Origin: Haematococcus lacustris
Lineage: Eukaryota; Chlorophyta; Chlorophyceae; Chlamydomonadales; Haematococcaceae
Direction of reading: 5' to 3'
Length of the DNA: 64,000 nucleotides
NCBI GenBank assembly: GCA_030144725.1
Contig: JASKMD010000008.1
Span: 17,645,667 to 17,709,666 of the forward strand
Below are positions 1 to 18,435 of this stretch, in pieces. The position numbers were made by a program, and so were the translations under genes. Every line of letters begins with the position of its first letter. Position 1 is the stretch's first letter. Under the pieces are notes generated by a model. The model was not told the origin of the DNA. It did not search any database and saw only the letters and a list, made by a program, of their open reading frames with translations.

Positions 1-1711
1 GGTTAGGGTTAGGGTTAGGGTTAGGGTTAGGGTTAGGGTTAGGGTTAGGGTTAGGGTTAGGGTTAGGGTTAGGGTTAGGGTTAGGGTTAGGGTTAGGGTT
101 AGGGTTAGGGTTAGGGTTAGGGTTAGGGTTAGGGTTAGGGTTAGGGTTAGGGTTAGGGTTAGGGTTAGGGTTAGGGTTAGGGTTAGGGTTAGGGTTAGGG
201 TTAGGGTTAGGGTTAGGGTTAGGGTTAGGGTTAGGGTTAGGGTTAGGGTTAGGGTTAGGGTTAGGGTTAGGGTTAGGGTTAGGGTTAGGGTTAGGGTTAG
301 GGTTAGGGTTAGGGTTAGGGTTAGGGTTAGGGTTAGGGTTAGGGTTAGGGTTAGGGTTAGGGTTAGGGTTAGGGTTAGGGTTAGGGTTAGGGTTAGGGTT
401 AGGGTTAGGGTTAGGGTTAGGGTTAGGGTTAGGGTTAGGGTTAGGGTTAGGGTTAGGGTTAGGGTTAGGGTTAGGGTTAGGGTTAGGGTTAGGGTTAGGG
501 TTAGGGTTAGGGTTAGGGTTAGGGTTAGGGTTAGGGTTAGGGTTAGGGTTAGGGTTAGGGTTAGGGTTAGGGTTAGGGTTAGGGTTAGGGTTAGGGTTAG
601 GGTTAGGGTTAGGGTTAGGGTTAGGGTTAGGGTTAGGGTTAGGGTTAGGGTTAGGGTTAGGGTTAGGGTTAGGGTTAGGGTTAGGGTTAGGGTTAGGGTT
701 AGGGTTAGGGTTAGGGTTAGGGTTAGGGTTAGGGTTAGGGTTAGGGTTAGGGTTAGGGTTAGGGTTAGGGTTAGGGTTAGGGTTAGGGTTAGGGTTAGGG
801 TTAGGGTTAGGGTTAGGGTTAGGGTTAGGGTTAGGGTTAGGGTTAGGGTTAGGGTTAGGGTTAGGGTTAGGGTTAGGGTTAGGGTTAGGGTTAGGGTTAG
901 GGTTAGGGTTAGGGTTAGGGTTAGGGTTAGGGTTAGGGTTAGGGTTAGGGTTAGGGTTAGGGTTAGGGTTAGGGTTAGGGTTAGGGTTAGGGTTAGGGTT
1001 AGGGTTAGGGTTAGGGTTAGGGTTAGGGTTAGGGTTAGGGTTAGGGTTAGGGTTAGGGTTAGGGTTAGGGTTAGGGTTAGGGTTAGGGTTAGGGTTAGGG
1101 TTAGGGTTAGGGTTAGGGTTAGGGTTAGGGTTAGGGTTAGGGTTAGGGTTAGGGTTAGGGTTAGGGTTAGGGTTAGGGTTAGGGTTAGGGTTAGGGTTAG
1201 GGTTAGGGTTAGGGTTAGGGTTAGGGTTAGGGTTAGGGTTAGGGTTAGGGTTAGGGTTAGGGTTAGGGTTAGGGTTAGGGTTAGGGTTAGGGTTAGGGTT
1301 AGGGTTAGGGTTAGGGTTAGGGTTAGGGTTAGGGTTAGGGTTAGGGTTAGGGTTAGGGTTAGGGTTAGGGTTAGGGTTAGGGTTAGGGTTAGGGTTAGGG
1401 TTAGGGTTAGGGTTAGGGTTAGGGTTAGGGTTAGGGTTAGGGTTAGGGTTAGGGTTAGGGTTAGGGTTAGGGTTAGGGTTAGGGTTAGGGTTAGGGTTAG
1501 GGTTAGGGTTAGGGTTAGGGTTAGGGTTAGGGTTAGGGTTAGGGTTAGGGTTAGGGTTAGGGTTAGGGTTAGGGTTAGGGTTAGGGTTAGGGTTAGGGTT
1601 AGGGTTAGGGTTAGGGTTAGGGTTAGGGTTAGGGTTAGGGTTAGGGTTAGGGTTAGGGTTAGGGTTAGGGTTAGGGTTAGGGTTAGGGTTAGGGTTAGGG
1701 TTAGGGTTAGG
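1..1711. repeat. Telomeric TTAGGG tandem array
   Basis: About 285 uninterrupted copies of TTAGGG with no variant units. The G-rich strand reads 5' to 3' on the + strand from the first base. At a left chromosome end the + strand should show the C-rich CCCTAA strand, so this block is inverted relative to a true terminal telomere at this edge. It ends directly at an N gap. Confidence 0.98.
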
Positions 1712-2211
1712 NNNNNNNNNNNNNNNNNNNNNNNNNNNNNNNNNNNNNNNNNNNNNNNNNNNNNNNNNNNNNNNNNNNNNNNNNNNNNNNNNNNNNNNNN
1801 NNNNNNNNNNNNNNNNNNNNNNNNNNNNNNNNNNNNNNNNNNNNNNNNNNNNNNNNNNNNNNNNNNNNNNNNNNNNNNNNNNNNNNNNNNNNNNNNNNNN
1901 NNNNNNNNNNNNNNNNNNNNNNNNNNNNNNNNNNNNNNNNNNNNNNNNNNNNNNNNNNNNNNNNNNNNNNNNNNNNNNNNNNNNNNNNNNNNNNNNNNNN
2001 NNNNNNNNNNNNNNNNNNNNNNNNNNNNNNNNNNNNNNNNNNNNNNNNNNNNNNNNNNNNNNNNNNNNNNNNNNNNNNNNNNNNNNNNNNNNNNNNNNNN
2101 NNNNNNNNNNNNNNNNNNNNNNNNNNNNNNNNNNNNNNNNNNNNNNNNNNNNNNNNNNNNNNNNNNNNNNNNNNNNNNNNNNNNNNNNNNNNNNNNNNNN
2201 NNNNNNNNNNN
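1712..2211. other. Assembly gap of 500 N
   Basis: Exactly 500 unknown bases, a round number typical of a scaffolding placeholder rather than a measured gap. The telomere array and the gene remnant beyond the gap are therefore not physically linked by sequence. Confidence 0.99.
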
Positions 2212-2255
2212 CTGCTCTGTTGCTGACCGGCGCTGCCGTGGCCTGCCTGCCGCAG

Positions 2256-3020
2256 CCAGCTGGTGGGGCTGCTGGCGTTCCAGACCCTCCCCACACGCGA
2301 GCTGGTGGCCATCTGGTGAGACTGCGCCGCGCCCCCTGCCTGGAGCTGCCCACCCCCTCACCTGCACAGCCCTGCAGCCTGCAGCGCTGCCCAGCTACGG
2401 ATTCACAAGAGCCCACACGCCTTGCCCTGCTGCCCTACCCCCTGCACTTCAGGCCTTGACAGCTGTGGCACGCTCTCCTCCTGCTGCTGCTGCTGCCCGC
2501 CCACCCCTTGTCTGTCTCTGCTGCCACGTGTCCCCCTCGCAGCCTCCTGCTGCTGCTGCCTGCTGCTGCCGCTGCTAGCTCAGCTGCTGGCGGCTCCCTC
2601 ACAGCTAGTGCTGCCCACTGGCCTGGCTGCAGGCAGCTGTTGACCATCTTCGTGGGCACAGTGGTGCCCTTCATCGTGCTCATCGTGGGCTTCACCTCAC
2701 AGATCGACTACAGCAACAGTCAGTGGCCTTCACACCTCCCTGATGCCCCTGATGCCCTGCTACCCCGCCCTGCTGCCCCACACTGCTCCCCCTGCCTGCT
2801 GCTCGCCTGGCCCTGCCCCATCGCTGCTGCATTGACCTGCTGCCCCTGCCTGGCTGCGACACGCTGATGCCCTGCTGCCCCGCCTTGCTGCTGCCCGTGC
2901 CCCACCGCCGCCGCAGCCGGCAACCTGCTGATTGGGGTGGGCGTATGTGAGGGGCTGCGGCTGCTGGCCATGGCGGGCCTGGCGCTGGTGCATGGCAAGG
3001 AGAACCTGTCCACGCTGTGA
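2256..3020 (+). CDS. 3' end of an unidentified membrane-protein gene
   Basis: Three exons can be joined in one frame: 2256-2315, 2633-2718 and 2917-3020, with GT donors, AG acceptors and consistent phase (60 nt, 86 nt and 104 nt including TGA at 3018-3020). The peptide contains LPTRELVAIW, then a hydrophobic segment (IFVGTVVPFIVLIVGF), then GNLLIGVGVCEGLRLLAMAGL and a short KENLSTL tail, so it looks like the last one or two transmembrane helices of a multi-pass protein. The 5' part lies in or beyond the N gap. I do not recognise the family; the polar tail after a final helix would suit an organelle membrane protein, but that is inference. Confidence 0.6.
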
Positions 3021-3914
3021 GGGAGTGCGAGGGATGTGAGGGAATGTGACGGGGTGTGAGGGGGTGTGAGGGGTGCGAGCCATTAACAACGAATATGTGA
3101 TTCTGTGATGGCCTAAGCTGGCCTAAGCCATACAAACCGACCCTGAGTGTGGGATGTGAGGTGTGACTTTATGTGTGGGTGGTGAGAGTGGTGACGCAAG
3201 AGACAACCGCTGAGCCCTCTTCTGCTGCATTTGCCAGAAGGTGGACCTCACGAAAGATGTCGAGCGGCGCAAGGCAGGGGGCCTAGTGTATGTGCTGGGC
3301 AAAGGCGGTAGCCGTGTGCTGAGTGCTGGTGCGATGCATTGGGAGTAGGGGGGGGGGGGGGGGGGGGTAAAGAGTGCACGAAGCTCATCATTGCTTTGTG
3401 TGCCCCCCTGGGGGCAGGCGACCTTGAGCACCTAGCCTTCAAAGTGGATGGAGGGTGGCGTGAGAGGGGAGGATGAGGTGGACGGTGGCGGTGTAGGGCC
3501 GGAGGGGAGGAAGGGGGGAGGGGTGCAGGATGGGGGCATGAAAGCTTGACAACGCTGGTCGTGAGCGAGGGGGTTGTCCGCATGCCGCACGCACGGACTG
3601 AACGACGCTACCCCACAGCCTACATAGCCGCCTCGTCAGCAGGTCAGTAGGTGGCATGTTTACTTTGTTCAGCGTCTGCTATACTGCCAAATTTTACATG
3701 CCGGACATGCCAAGGAGTCCACCTGGCGTAGTGGGAAGGCTAAAGCGCCACCCACAACATCTGAGGGCCACGCCGCATGGAGCTCCCTGCTCCATGCTCC
3801 CTGCTCCCTAGGGTGTGCTAGATGGAGCTCCCTGCTCCCTGCTCCCTTCCTGCACCCCTGCTGAGCACAATGCAACTCACAACCCGAAGTGTAACCCATG
3901 CAATGCATGTTCGT
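3021..3914. other. Intergenic, no gene seen
   Basis: No convincing coding segment. It contains a poly-G run near 3350-3367 and a short repeated motif (gctccctgctcc) near 3780-3850. It ends at the hAT target-site duplication. Confidence 0.5.
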
Positions 3915-3922
3915 ACCGTGAC

Positions 3923-5518
3923 CAGGGCTGTGACAAGACGTCTTTTCGTCTCAACCACCCGTCTTCGTCTGTCAATCCGTGTGACCGTCCCTGTGACTGC
4001 TGAGCGTTGTACACTGCGATGGATCCGCCAGGCTCATCAAATGCGCGTAGGCGATGCAGCAGCAGGAGGCGGCGATGCATCAGCCTTCCATGCCCACTGC
4101 TGTCGTCCACAATGAACTCCGTATCGAGTGCTGCTGCAGCCGAAAACAGCAAAGACTGAGAGTTGCGTAGCCAGCAAGCTGGCAGCAAGCTCGACCCAAG
4201 ACTCCTGACGCCAGCCCATGCTTTGTTCAACTGGGTTGTGCACGAAGCTATCCCCTTCAGCGTGGTGGATTCGCCAACGTTCCAAGCCTTCGTTCATCGT
4301 TTGTGCTGCCGTCTCGCTACTCGGTGGGTGTTGTCTTCTTGTGCACTAATACTTGTACGGTGTCTACTTGGTGGCTTTGCCTTCTTGTTTGTTCCGAATT
4401 GGTTGTGCTCGTCTTGTTGGCCTACTTACATGATATTCTTGACCTGATGATGCTACAGTTGAGCGGCCACATGCTATTGGAGGAGTACGCAGCTGTCAAG
4501 GCTGAAGTGGCAAGCAGGCTGGCTGCTTTGCCCTTTGTGGCTATCACCGTTGACGGCTGGTCTCAGGTTGACATCCAGTCTGACACAGCAAACATGGCAG
4601 ATGTGTTCTTCGGCGCGACAGTTGCTGAAAAGCACTATGAACAGCAAGCAGGGGGGGCCATGGTGAGCAAGCAAGACCCCGCTGCGTTGGTGGCTCAAGG
4701 GCAGCTACAATCACTGCACGCGTGTTTGGTGGCTGCCAAGCAGCAAACCACCCCCTCCCAGTTTGCAGACCCCTCACTCTTCTGCGTGCAGCCACACCTC
4801 GCAGGCACCCCAGTGGCCATCGCCTTGTCTTGGCTGGGGCGGCAGCAAGAGCTGCAGCAGTAGGAATACAGCCAAGCTTGGCTGGCTGGCAGTAGGGAGC
4901 TGCTAGCAGAAGCTCTTCCCCTTTTCAAAGCGCGCTTGTGGTATGGTGACAGCCAGGTGCTGTACTTGGCAGCCATTGTTGGCAGCCATTGTTTCGCTAC
5001 AAGATGTTGGACTTCCAGTTCATCCCTGCCCAGTTCAGCCAAGCTGAGCAGGTCCTGTCCCGGCTGGTCACTGTTGATGGCAGCCAAGCAGATCAGGCAG
5101 TGGCTATGGCGTTGGAGCAGCTGTGGCGAGGCTGGGGTGCAAGATGCAAAACTTAGACTGGGTAGCTTTGCATGACCATGGTTTGCTGTTGTCACCAATC
5201 TCAGGTGGAGACGGTACCGGACACGTGCGTATTGTAAGACCGGCTAAGAGCTCGTGGGTTGCAATACTTCCTCAGCTCTGGCTTGTCTACATTATGTCTC
5301 TCTGAGCTCATGCATCAGATGTGAGATGGAGGATTGCCTTCGTTTACAAAGATGTAAATAGGAAGAACAGAAGAAGCTTAGCAAAAGCAAAATGTTGGAC
5401 GCATGCAGCCGAAAATGTAGCAGACGGTTCGGTTGTCGTCTATAGACGAGTAGACAATCCGTCTCTCGTCTGTTCGTCTACAGTCTAGTCCTTTCGTCTA
5501 GTCGTCTTCACAGCCCTG
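3923..5518. mobile_element. Defective hAT-family DNA transposon
   Basis: The element begins CAGGGCTGTGA and ends TCACAGCCCTG, which are inverted copies of each other. It is flanked by a perfect 8-bp direct repeat, accgtgac, at 3915-3922 and 5519-5526. An 8-bp duplication with CAGGG-type ends is the hallmark of hAT elements. Many CGTCT and AGACG motifs sit just inside both ends (3940-3985 and 5420-5510), as expected for subterminal transposase-binding repeats. At 1.6 kb it is shorter than an autonomous hAT, and its transposase is broken, so it is probably immobile unless served in trans. Confidence 0.88.
4163..5157 (+). pseudogene. hAT transposase remnant
   Basis: Coding similarity is spread over several frames. 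4190-4310 encodes a segment with NWVVHEAIPFSVVDSPTFQAF, the pattern seen in hAT transposases just before the catalytic core. 4459-4863 encodes LPFVAITVDGWSQV, matching the D-x-W motif around the first catalytic Asp, and stops at 4861-4863. 4936-4995 gives YGDSQVLYLAAIVGS and, after a frame change, 4990-5157 gives FRYKMLDFQFIP, resembling the hAT 'LDPRFK' region, with a TAG at the end. The middle of the enzyme, the last catalytic Glu and the C-terminal dimerisation domain are not recognisable. It sits inside the hAT terminal repeats, which supports the call. Not functional as it stands. Confidence 0.75.
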
Positions 5519-5587
5519 ACCGTGACCTGATGCAGAAAATTAACTACCATGTTGTAGGCAATGCACCGTTAGATGGGGAGCAATGTA

Positions 5588-5757
5588 TGTAGTAGTAGTA
5601 GTTGTTACACTGAAGAGGCAGGGCTTGGATGGATACAAGCCAACCTCCAAAGGTAGAACGCCGAAGAGTTGAACTGGACGTAAAGCAAAAGAGGGAAACA
5701 AACTAGGAGAAGAGAACTCTGGGACCAAAGGAAAAGGAGCTTATAGAGAAGAGGTAA
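5588..5757. repeat. Dispersed repeat, copy 1 (second copy at 53457-53626)
   Basis: About 170 bp, from gtagtagtagttgttacact to gagaagaggtaaat, recur in the same orientation at 53457-53626 with only a handful of substitutions. No terminal inverted repeats or target duplication were found. It may be the end of a larger transposon. Confidence 0.8.
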
Positions 5758-5759
5758 AT

Positions 5760-6848
5760 GTAAGTTGGGGTTGGGCAAGAGGTTGTGGACGTTTCTCTAA
5801 CGGGTACTCTTCTATTTGAGCTTGCCAGGACTCCTGCCGCTTTCAGACGGACAACGTGCAGCTCCCGCAGCAGATGTCTCATCTAGCCCTCGTACAATGC
5901 GTTCGCATGACGTCTAGGATACTTCGCATGCACACATTCGCAGCAGCTGTCATGTCAACCTTACACAACACCTCAACTTTCAACTTCACTTACAGAGGCA
6001 AACTTTCTAGGCAACTACCATCATGCATTCAGCCTAGTGACGCATCCTGTTGTCAAACTCCTCGGCGTTGCTAAGTGCACTCAATTGAGGCACATGCCAG
6101 CGCTTGTGAGCATCAGGCCAAGAAATGGTTGCGGGGCACCTTGACGCTGGTGGCCCACGACTTCCCACACATGAGCAGTCGAGCGTCATCATAACCCAGT
6201 CTGACAAATGCAAATTCCCCGTGCTCATGCTGCACCTCATGGCCATGATAGCGCACAACACATACAAGTCATGCAAGCCTAAGATCCCAAGCGCGACCCG
6301 TGCCACTCATAAGGAGTGATCCAGGGGAGGGTTAGATGGCCCATGATGACGTCAAGCCTGTGGGCACTTCTGCGTCCCTGTGCCAAGCTCAAGGTGTGTT
6401 CAGGCATTGGGATGATCCCGTCCAGGTCAATAGAGCGACCGAGCTGACACACACACTTGTGTGAGGGCATGGGGGAGGCTGTGCCTCACAATCGTTCGTC
6501 AGCCTTAATGCAACTGCCCTGTCTGAGCTCTGATTCTCCCCCATATTAAACTTCCTGATTAAATGGTATGAAAGCCCCCATACGCATGGACACCATGCTA
6601 GCTTGCCACACAGAGCATGGTCATTGCTGCAATGATGACATGCTTCCGTATGACCGTCTTGCACCACAGTTCTTCCAGCCCACCCCCCCCGCACCATGAC
6701 TGTTGCGGCGGGTCAGGGCAGGGCTGACTCACCGTGGCAGGGTCCCTGCATTGATTAACTGCATGCGCCGATGATGCCATGCGTGCCATGTTGCGAAGAA
6801 GGTGGGCGGTCAGGGCCCCTCAGCCTGGAGTGGCTTGGTGGCGGCTGG
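5760..6848. other. Region with a weak minus-strand ORF, possibly mobile-element debris
   Basis: The longest open stretch is 6034-6306 (-), with motifs LGLHDLYVLCAIMAM and HKRWHVPQLSALSNAEEF that look protein-like rather than random. Further minus frames continue to about 6790 without clear joins. I cannot name a family. It could be a decayed transposon ORF. No gene is asserted. Confidence 0.3.
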
Positions 6849-14755
<7,907 letters not shown>

Positions 14756-15255
14756 TTCCTTCCCAGCGCCTCGCAGGCAAGCGCCCCGCCCTGTTCCGCT
14801 GCAAGCTCCCGTTGTCGTTGCTCGTCAGCCGGGCAGGTCGTGACTGCGCAAGCCGCTGCCGTACCTTCGCCGCCTTTCTATCGCCCATCCTGCGACGGCC
14901 GCTCCCACTGCCACGCACGTCCAGAGTAGCGCGAGCGGTGAGCCTGCGGCTAAAGCGCAATCCGAGGGTCGGTGATGGGTCAGGAGCCACAGAAGACTCC
15001 GCATACGCTTTGCTGTGGTGGCCGCGCTGCTCGGTCCGATAAGTTGCGGCCAGGGCTGTAACACTGCAGAAAGCCGGGCAAATGATCCTAACCGTTGCTG
15101 CGAGTCGTCAAGTCCACAACTCACCCGCCAGCAGGCAAAGCAGGGGATGAAGCACCTCGGCCGCGGCCATCAGACTGTCGAGACGTACCCACCACTCACT
15201 ACTTGACTAATAAATGATCTCATTCGACTTCTCGAAATTAAACGCACCCTAGTCC

Positions 15256-15595
15256 CACCCTCGGGCGACCCCAACTGACAAAAAATGACAGGAAACCGAC
15301 CCCTGGTAGTAGGACGGCTGTATCTCTGCATTTACTACGCCAAAAATAATGCTAGATGGTTCACAATGTAGGCAACCCGGCCAGCTACCATTTCCCCATC
15401 CAGAATAATTATACACTGGGTAGGCCGTGCACAGCAAAGCATCAAAGTTAGTGATTCAAATTTGAGCTGTAGCGGAGCATGCAATCATCGCTTCGACCGC
15501 CCGCGTCGCTTAAGCTGCTCTACATGAGTATGCGCGTCGGCAGCAGCAGCGTCGGCAGCAGCAGTCGGATTGGAAAACGATTGCGCGAATGTGGC
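15256..15595. repeat. Dispersed repeat related to the left part of the 29899-30992 element
   Basis: About 340 bp align in the same orientation with 29905-30220, sharing long blocks such as gtgcacagcaaagcatcaaa and gttagtgattcaaattt, with scattered substitutions and small indels. The first few bases of the terminal repeat seen at 29899 are degenerate here. Confidence 0.75.
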
Positions 15596-15958
15596 ACGGA
15601 GGCAGTTGGCAGGTGCGGTTGGGAGAGGTGGCCACTACAACCTTTGTGTAACTATGTCTCGTGTGTCACCGCTTGCGCGTGGCAGCTGTCTGAGGCTGCC
15701 CCAACCCAGCAGGTGTGGTACGCTTGCGGAGCATGCAGCCAGGAGCCGGCGCTTGAGCCACAACAGCCTGCCCCTCGGTGGCGATTGCAACTAGCGCCAA
15801 ATGATACATGTGGCCGAAATCAGGTGATGCAGGCGGCTCTCTGCCCCACGAGCTCCGGCCCTGCTGCTGCGGTGGGGGTGGATGTGGGGGCGGGGGTGGC
15901 TGTGGGGGGGGCACACCAGCTGACACAACTCTGCTGCACACTGCTGCTGTTGCTGCTG

Positions 15959-16440
15959 CTACCACCCGCTGCTGTGGCTTGCATGGTCCCCCACATTCAC
16001 CACAACCACCCCGGCACTGCAAGCAGCTGCTGTGGCGTTGCGTGCGGCTGTGGCTGGTGCCCTGGCTACGGCTGCAGCCACCTCATGCAGCCGCACCGCA
16101 GCGCGAAGCTTAGGCAGCTGCAGCGTGAAGTCTTGCACAACTATGTTGTTGAGGATGGACCGATGTGTGTGCAGGGACATATGCTCCAGGAGCGCAGGCA
16201 ACTCCATGAAGCGGCCAGCTTCATGCTTCAGCATTTGTAGCAAGGACTCCACTGGGGCATTGGAGGTGGGACAAGCCAGGAAGTACACCTCGAGGTGGAG
16301 GCGCAACCCGGTGCTGCATGGGCTGCCCTCAGCCATGGCCTGGATGTCCTGGTCGAACTGGTGCCACGTGCAGTGAGGGTCCCACACACCCGGGTGAGAC
16401 TGCCATTCGTCCATGCGCAGGGCGGCACGCTGCACCACCT
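15959..16440 (-). CDS. Unidentified ORF fused to the truncated end of a Fanzor-like gene
   Basis: An open frame starting with VVQRAALRMDEWQSH and containing LEVYFLACPTSNAPVESLLQML and LHTHRSILNNIVVQDF. At its upstream side the sequence is the Fanzor-like 3' region (ELCWWPEQAALPAK), and at 16440 it switches from the usual continuation, GKEYPGLGYK, to this one. The composition is protein-like, but I do not recognise the family. It may be part of another transposon that captured or interrupted the Fanzor 3' end. Confidence 0.4.
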
Positions 16441-17289
16441 TGGCCGGCAGAGCTGCCTGCTCAGGCCACCAGCACAGCTCCAGTGGGCGCCTCCCCAGCG
16501 CGTTGCACGTTCAATGTTGCATTGCAGTCCCGGTCTATCCACCTGCCTGGATGTGGTGCTGGCTTGGCTTTGGCAGCCTTGCCCTTGGCCTTGCCTTTGC
16601 CCTTGGTGGGCTGGGTCGGCTTAGCTGCCTGCTCAGCCTTGGTGCGCTTGCTGCGCTTGGCTGGGGTGGGAGTGCTAGGCCCAGGCTCTGAGGCTGCTGG
16701 CTGTGTTGCTGCTTGGCTGCTGCATGGCGCCTGTGGGGGCTTGCATAGTGCCACTACCGGGTACCACATCATGCCCCGCACTTGCTAATCATGCTGCTGG
16801 CTCCAGGCTGGGCATAGCAGGCGGTGTTCCACCTGCCCTGCTGTGGGCTTTCAGTCTGCAGGCCTGATTGGCTGCTCATGGTCCAGCTGCTCCTCACAGG
16901 GCTGCTGGCCCATTCACTGCTGAGCTGACCCGGGTGGTGCGGTGCTCATCCACAAGCACCACCCTGCCCTGTCGCTGGTCTTCGCCCCTAGGCCCGCACA
17001 CCACACTCATAGAACTTAATCCCTGCATTTGTCCCTGCACTTTGCCGACCTTGCCCGATCAGGCTGAAATTTTGATAGATGGTAGTTTGCAGAAAATAAA
17101 ACATATCTTTCAGGAAAATATTTCGGAAAAATCAAAAGCTGTTGCGCTGTGACCCGCAACCTATCCCTGCACTCATCCCTGCACTTACGCCCTAGGGTCA
17201 CAGCGCAACCGCCTTTAAAAAATGTGTTTTATTATTAACTACCACCTATCAAAATTTCAGCCTGATCGGGCAAGGTCGGCAAAGTGCAG

Positions 17290-17615
17290 TGTTAGAGTAT
17301 AGCCGGGGCAGCAGTATACATGGCTGGCGACGGAGGCCAGAATCTATTCCGACAGTGGTAGTGGCTGCGTAGGGGCTGTTGCTGATGCTTTCGTACTCTG
17401 GAAGTAGCGCGCTTCAGACATCGAGTAGACAGGATCCCTCATCAGACATCGAGTAGACAGGATCAGTCATCCCCAATCCAATCCAAAAAACTCCCAAGGC
17501 CTGGTTGGTCTCAGCTTAAGTAAACCGAAAGTCACATCTCACGCATGCAAGGCTAAAAAGACTTGCAAGCGCATTCAAAGCTCATGCATACCAGGTCTAA
17601 AGTTGAACTGTAACA
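17290..17615 (-). repeat. LTR (3' LTR of the minus-strand element)
   Basis: 326 bp, TG...CA on either strand. It includes a 22-bp direct repeat (cagacatcgagtagacagga core) near 17418 and 17442. Confidence 0.92.
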
Positions 17616-17978
17616 CTCTCCCCCACTCCAAAAAGCTACGTCCCGGAGCTTCTAGTGTCTGGGAAAAACAGTCATGCGATCACAGAACAAGCAGGCAAGT
17701 GAAAAGCAGACATGCACAGGCTACATGCAAACAAGCAATCATGCAAACCTCATGCAAATCTCATGCAAGTTTCATGCAAGAGAGCACGAGCTAAAGGTCT
17801 TGATGTAGTCTCGTTGTCCACAGTAGAGCTTGTGTCAGCTGACGGTGAAGACATCGTCCAGAAATCGTCCAGGAAATGAGCCGAATGGAGAGAAGCATAA
17901 GAAAGCAAAGATAGTGGTAGCACGAGGAGATAGTAAGAGAAGATGGTGATAGTATGAGATGGTAGTGATTGAGTAAGA

Positions 17979-18333
17979 CGAAGTTGTGAACTGATGCTGC
18001 CATGCGGGGCCAAAAGAAATGGCGTGATAGTTGTGCGTAGGTTTTGTCCTTACCGAGATGTCCGGAGATGGGGATGTCATGTGCTTCACGGAGTAGGGCG
18101 GTGCGCATGGGTCCCACCGGGATGTAAAGCCGGCGAGTCCCCCGTCCAATGTGGTACATGAGGTTTCCCTGGATTTGAAACTGGCGTGCTTTGCCAGCCA
18201 GTGCAGCCGCTAGGTGGCGCTGGTACTGTGGATCTGCAGTCGCTGATTGCTCATCGATGTGCAGTTGAGGATGGGGTGCGGAGAGCGACTCCGTTCCCGT
18301 GGCAGTTGGAATGCCTGGAATGTTTGGGGCCAA
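17979..18333 (-). pseudogene. pol fragment (linker and integrase HHCC start)
   Basis: The minus frame is almost identical to the autonomous element's pol, from the PNTPGIP linker to [14 protein letters not shown] in the integrase zinc-binding region, and then diverges abruptly. Protease, reverse transcriptase, RNase H and the integrase core are missing. A 27-bp tandem repeat encoding the 9-residue IPLAPNTPG cycle (18318-18435) has more copies here than in the autonomous element. Confidence 0.85.
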
Positions 18334-18435
18334 TGGAATGCCCGGAGTGTTTGGGCCAATGGAATGCCCGGAGTGTTTGGGGCCAATGGAATGCCCGGAG
18401 TGTTTGGGGCCAATGGAATGCCCGGAGTGTTTGTG

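Noticed and set aside
1707..2312. ORF spanning the N gap on the minus strand
   Set aside because: Almost entirely unknown bases; no evidence of coding.
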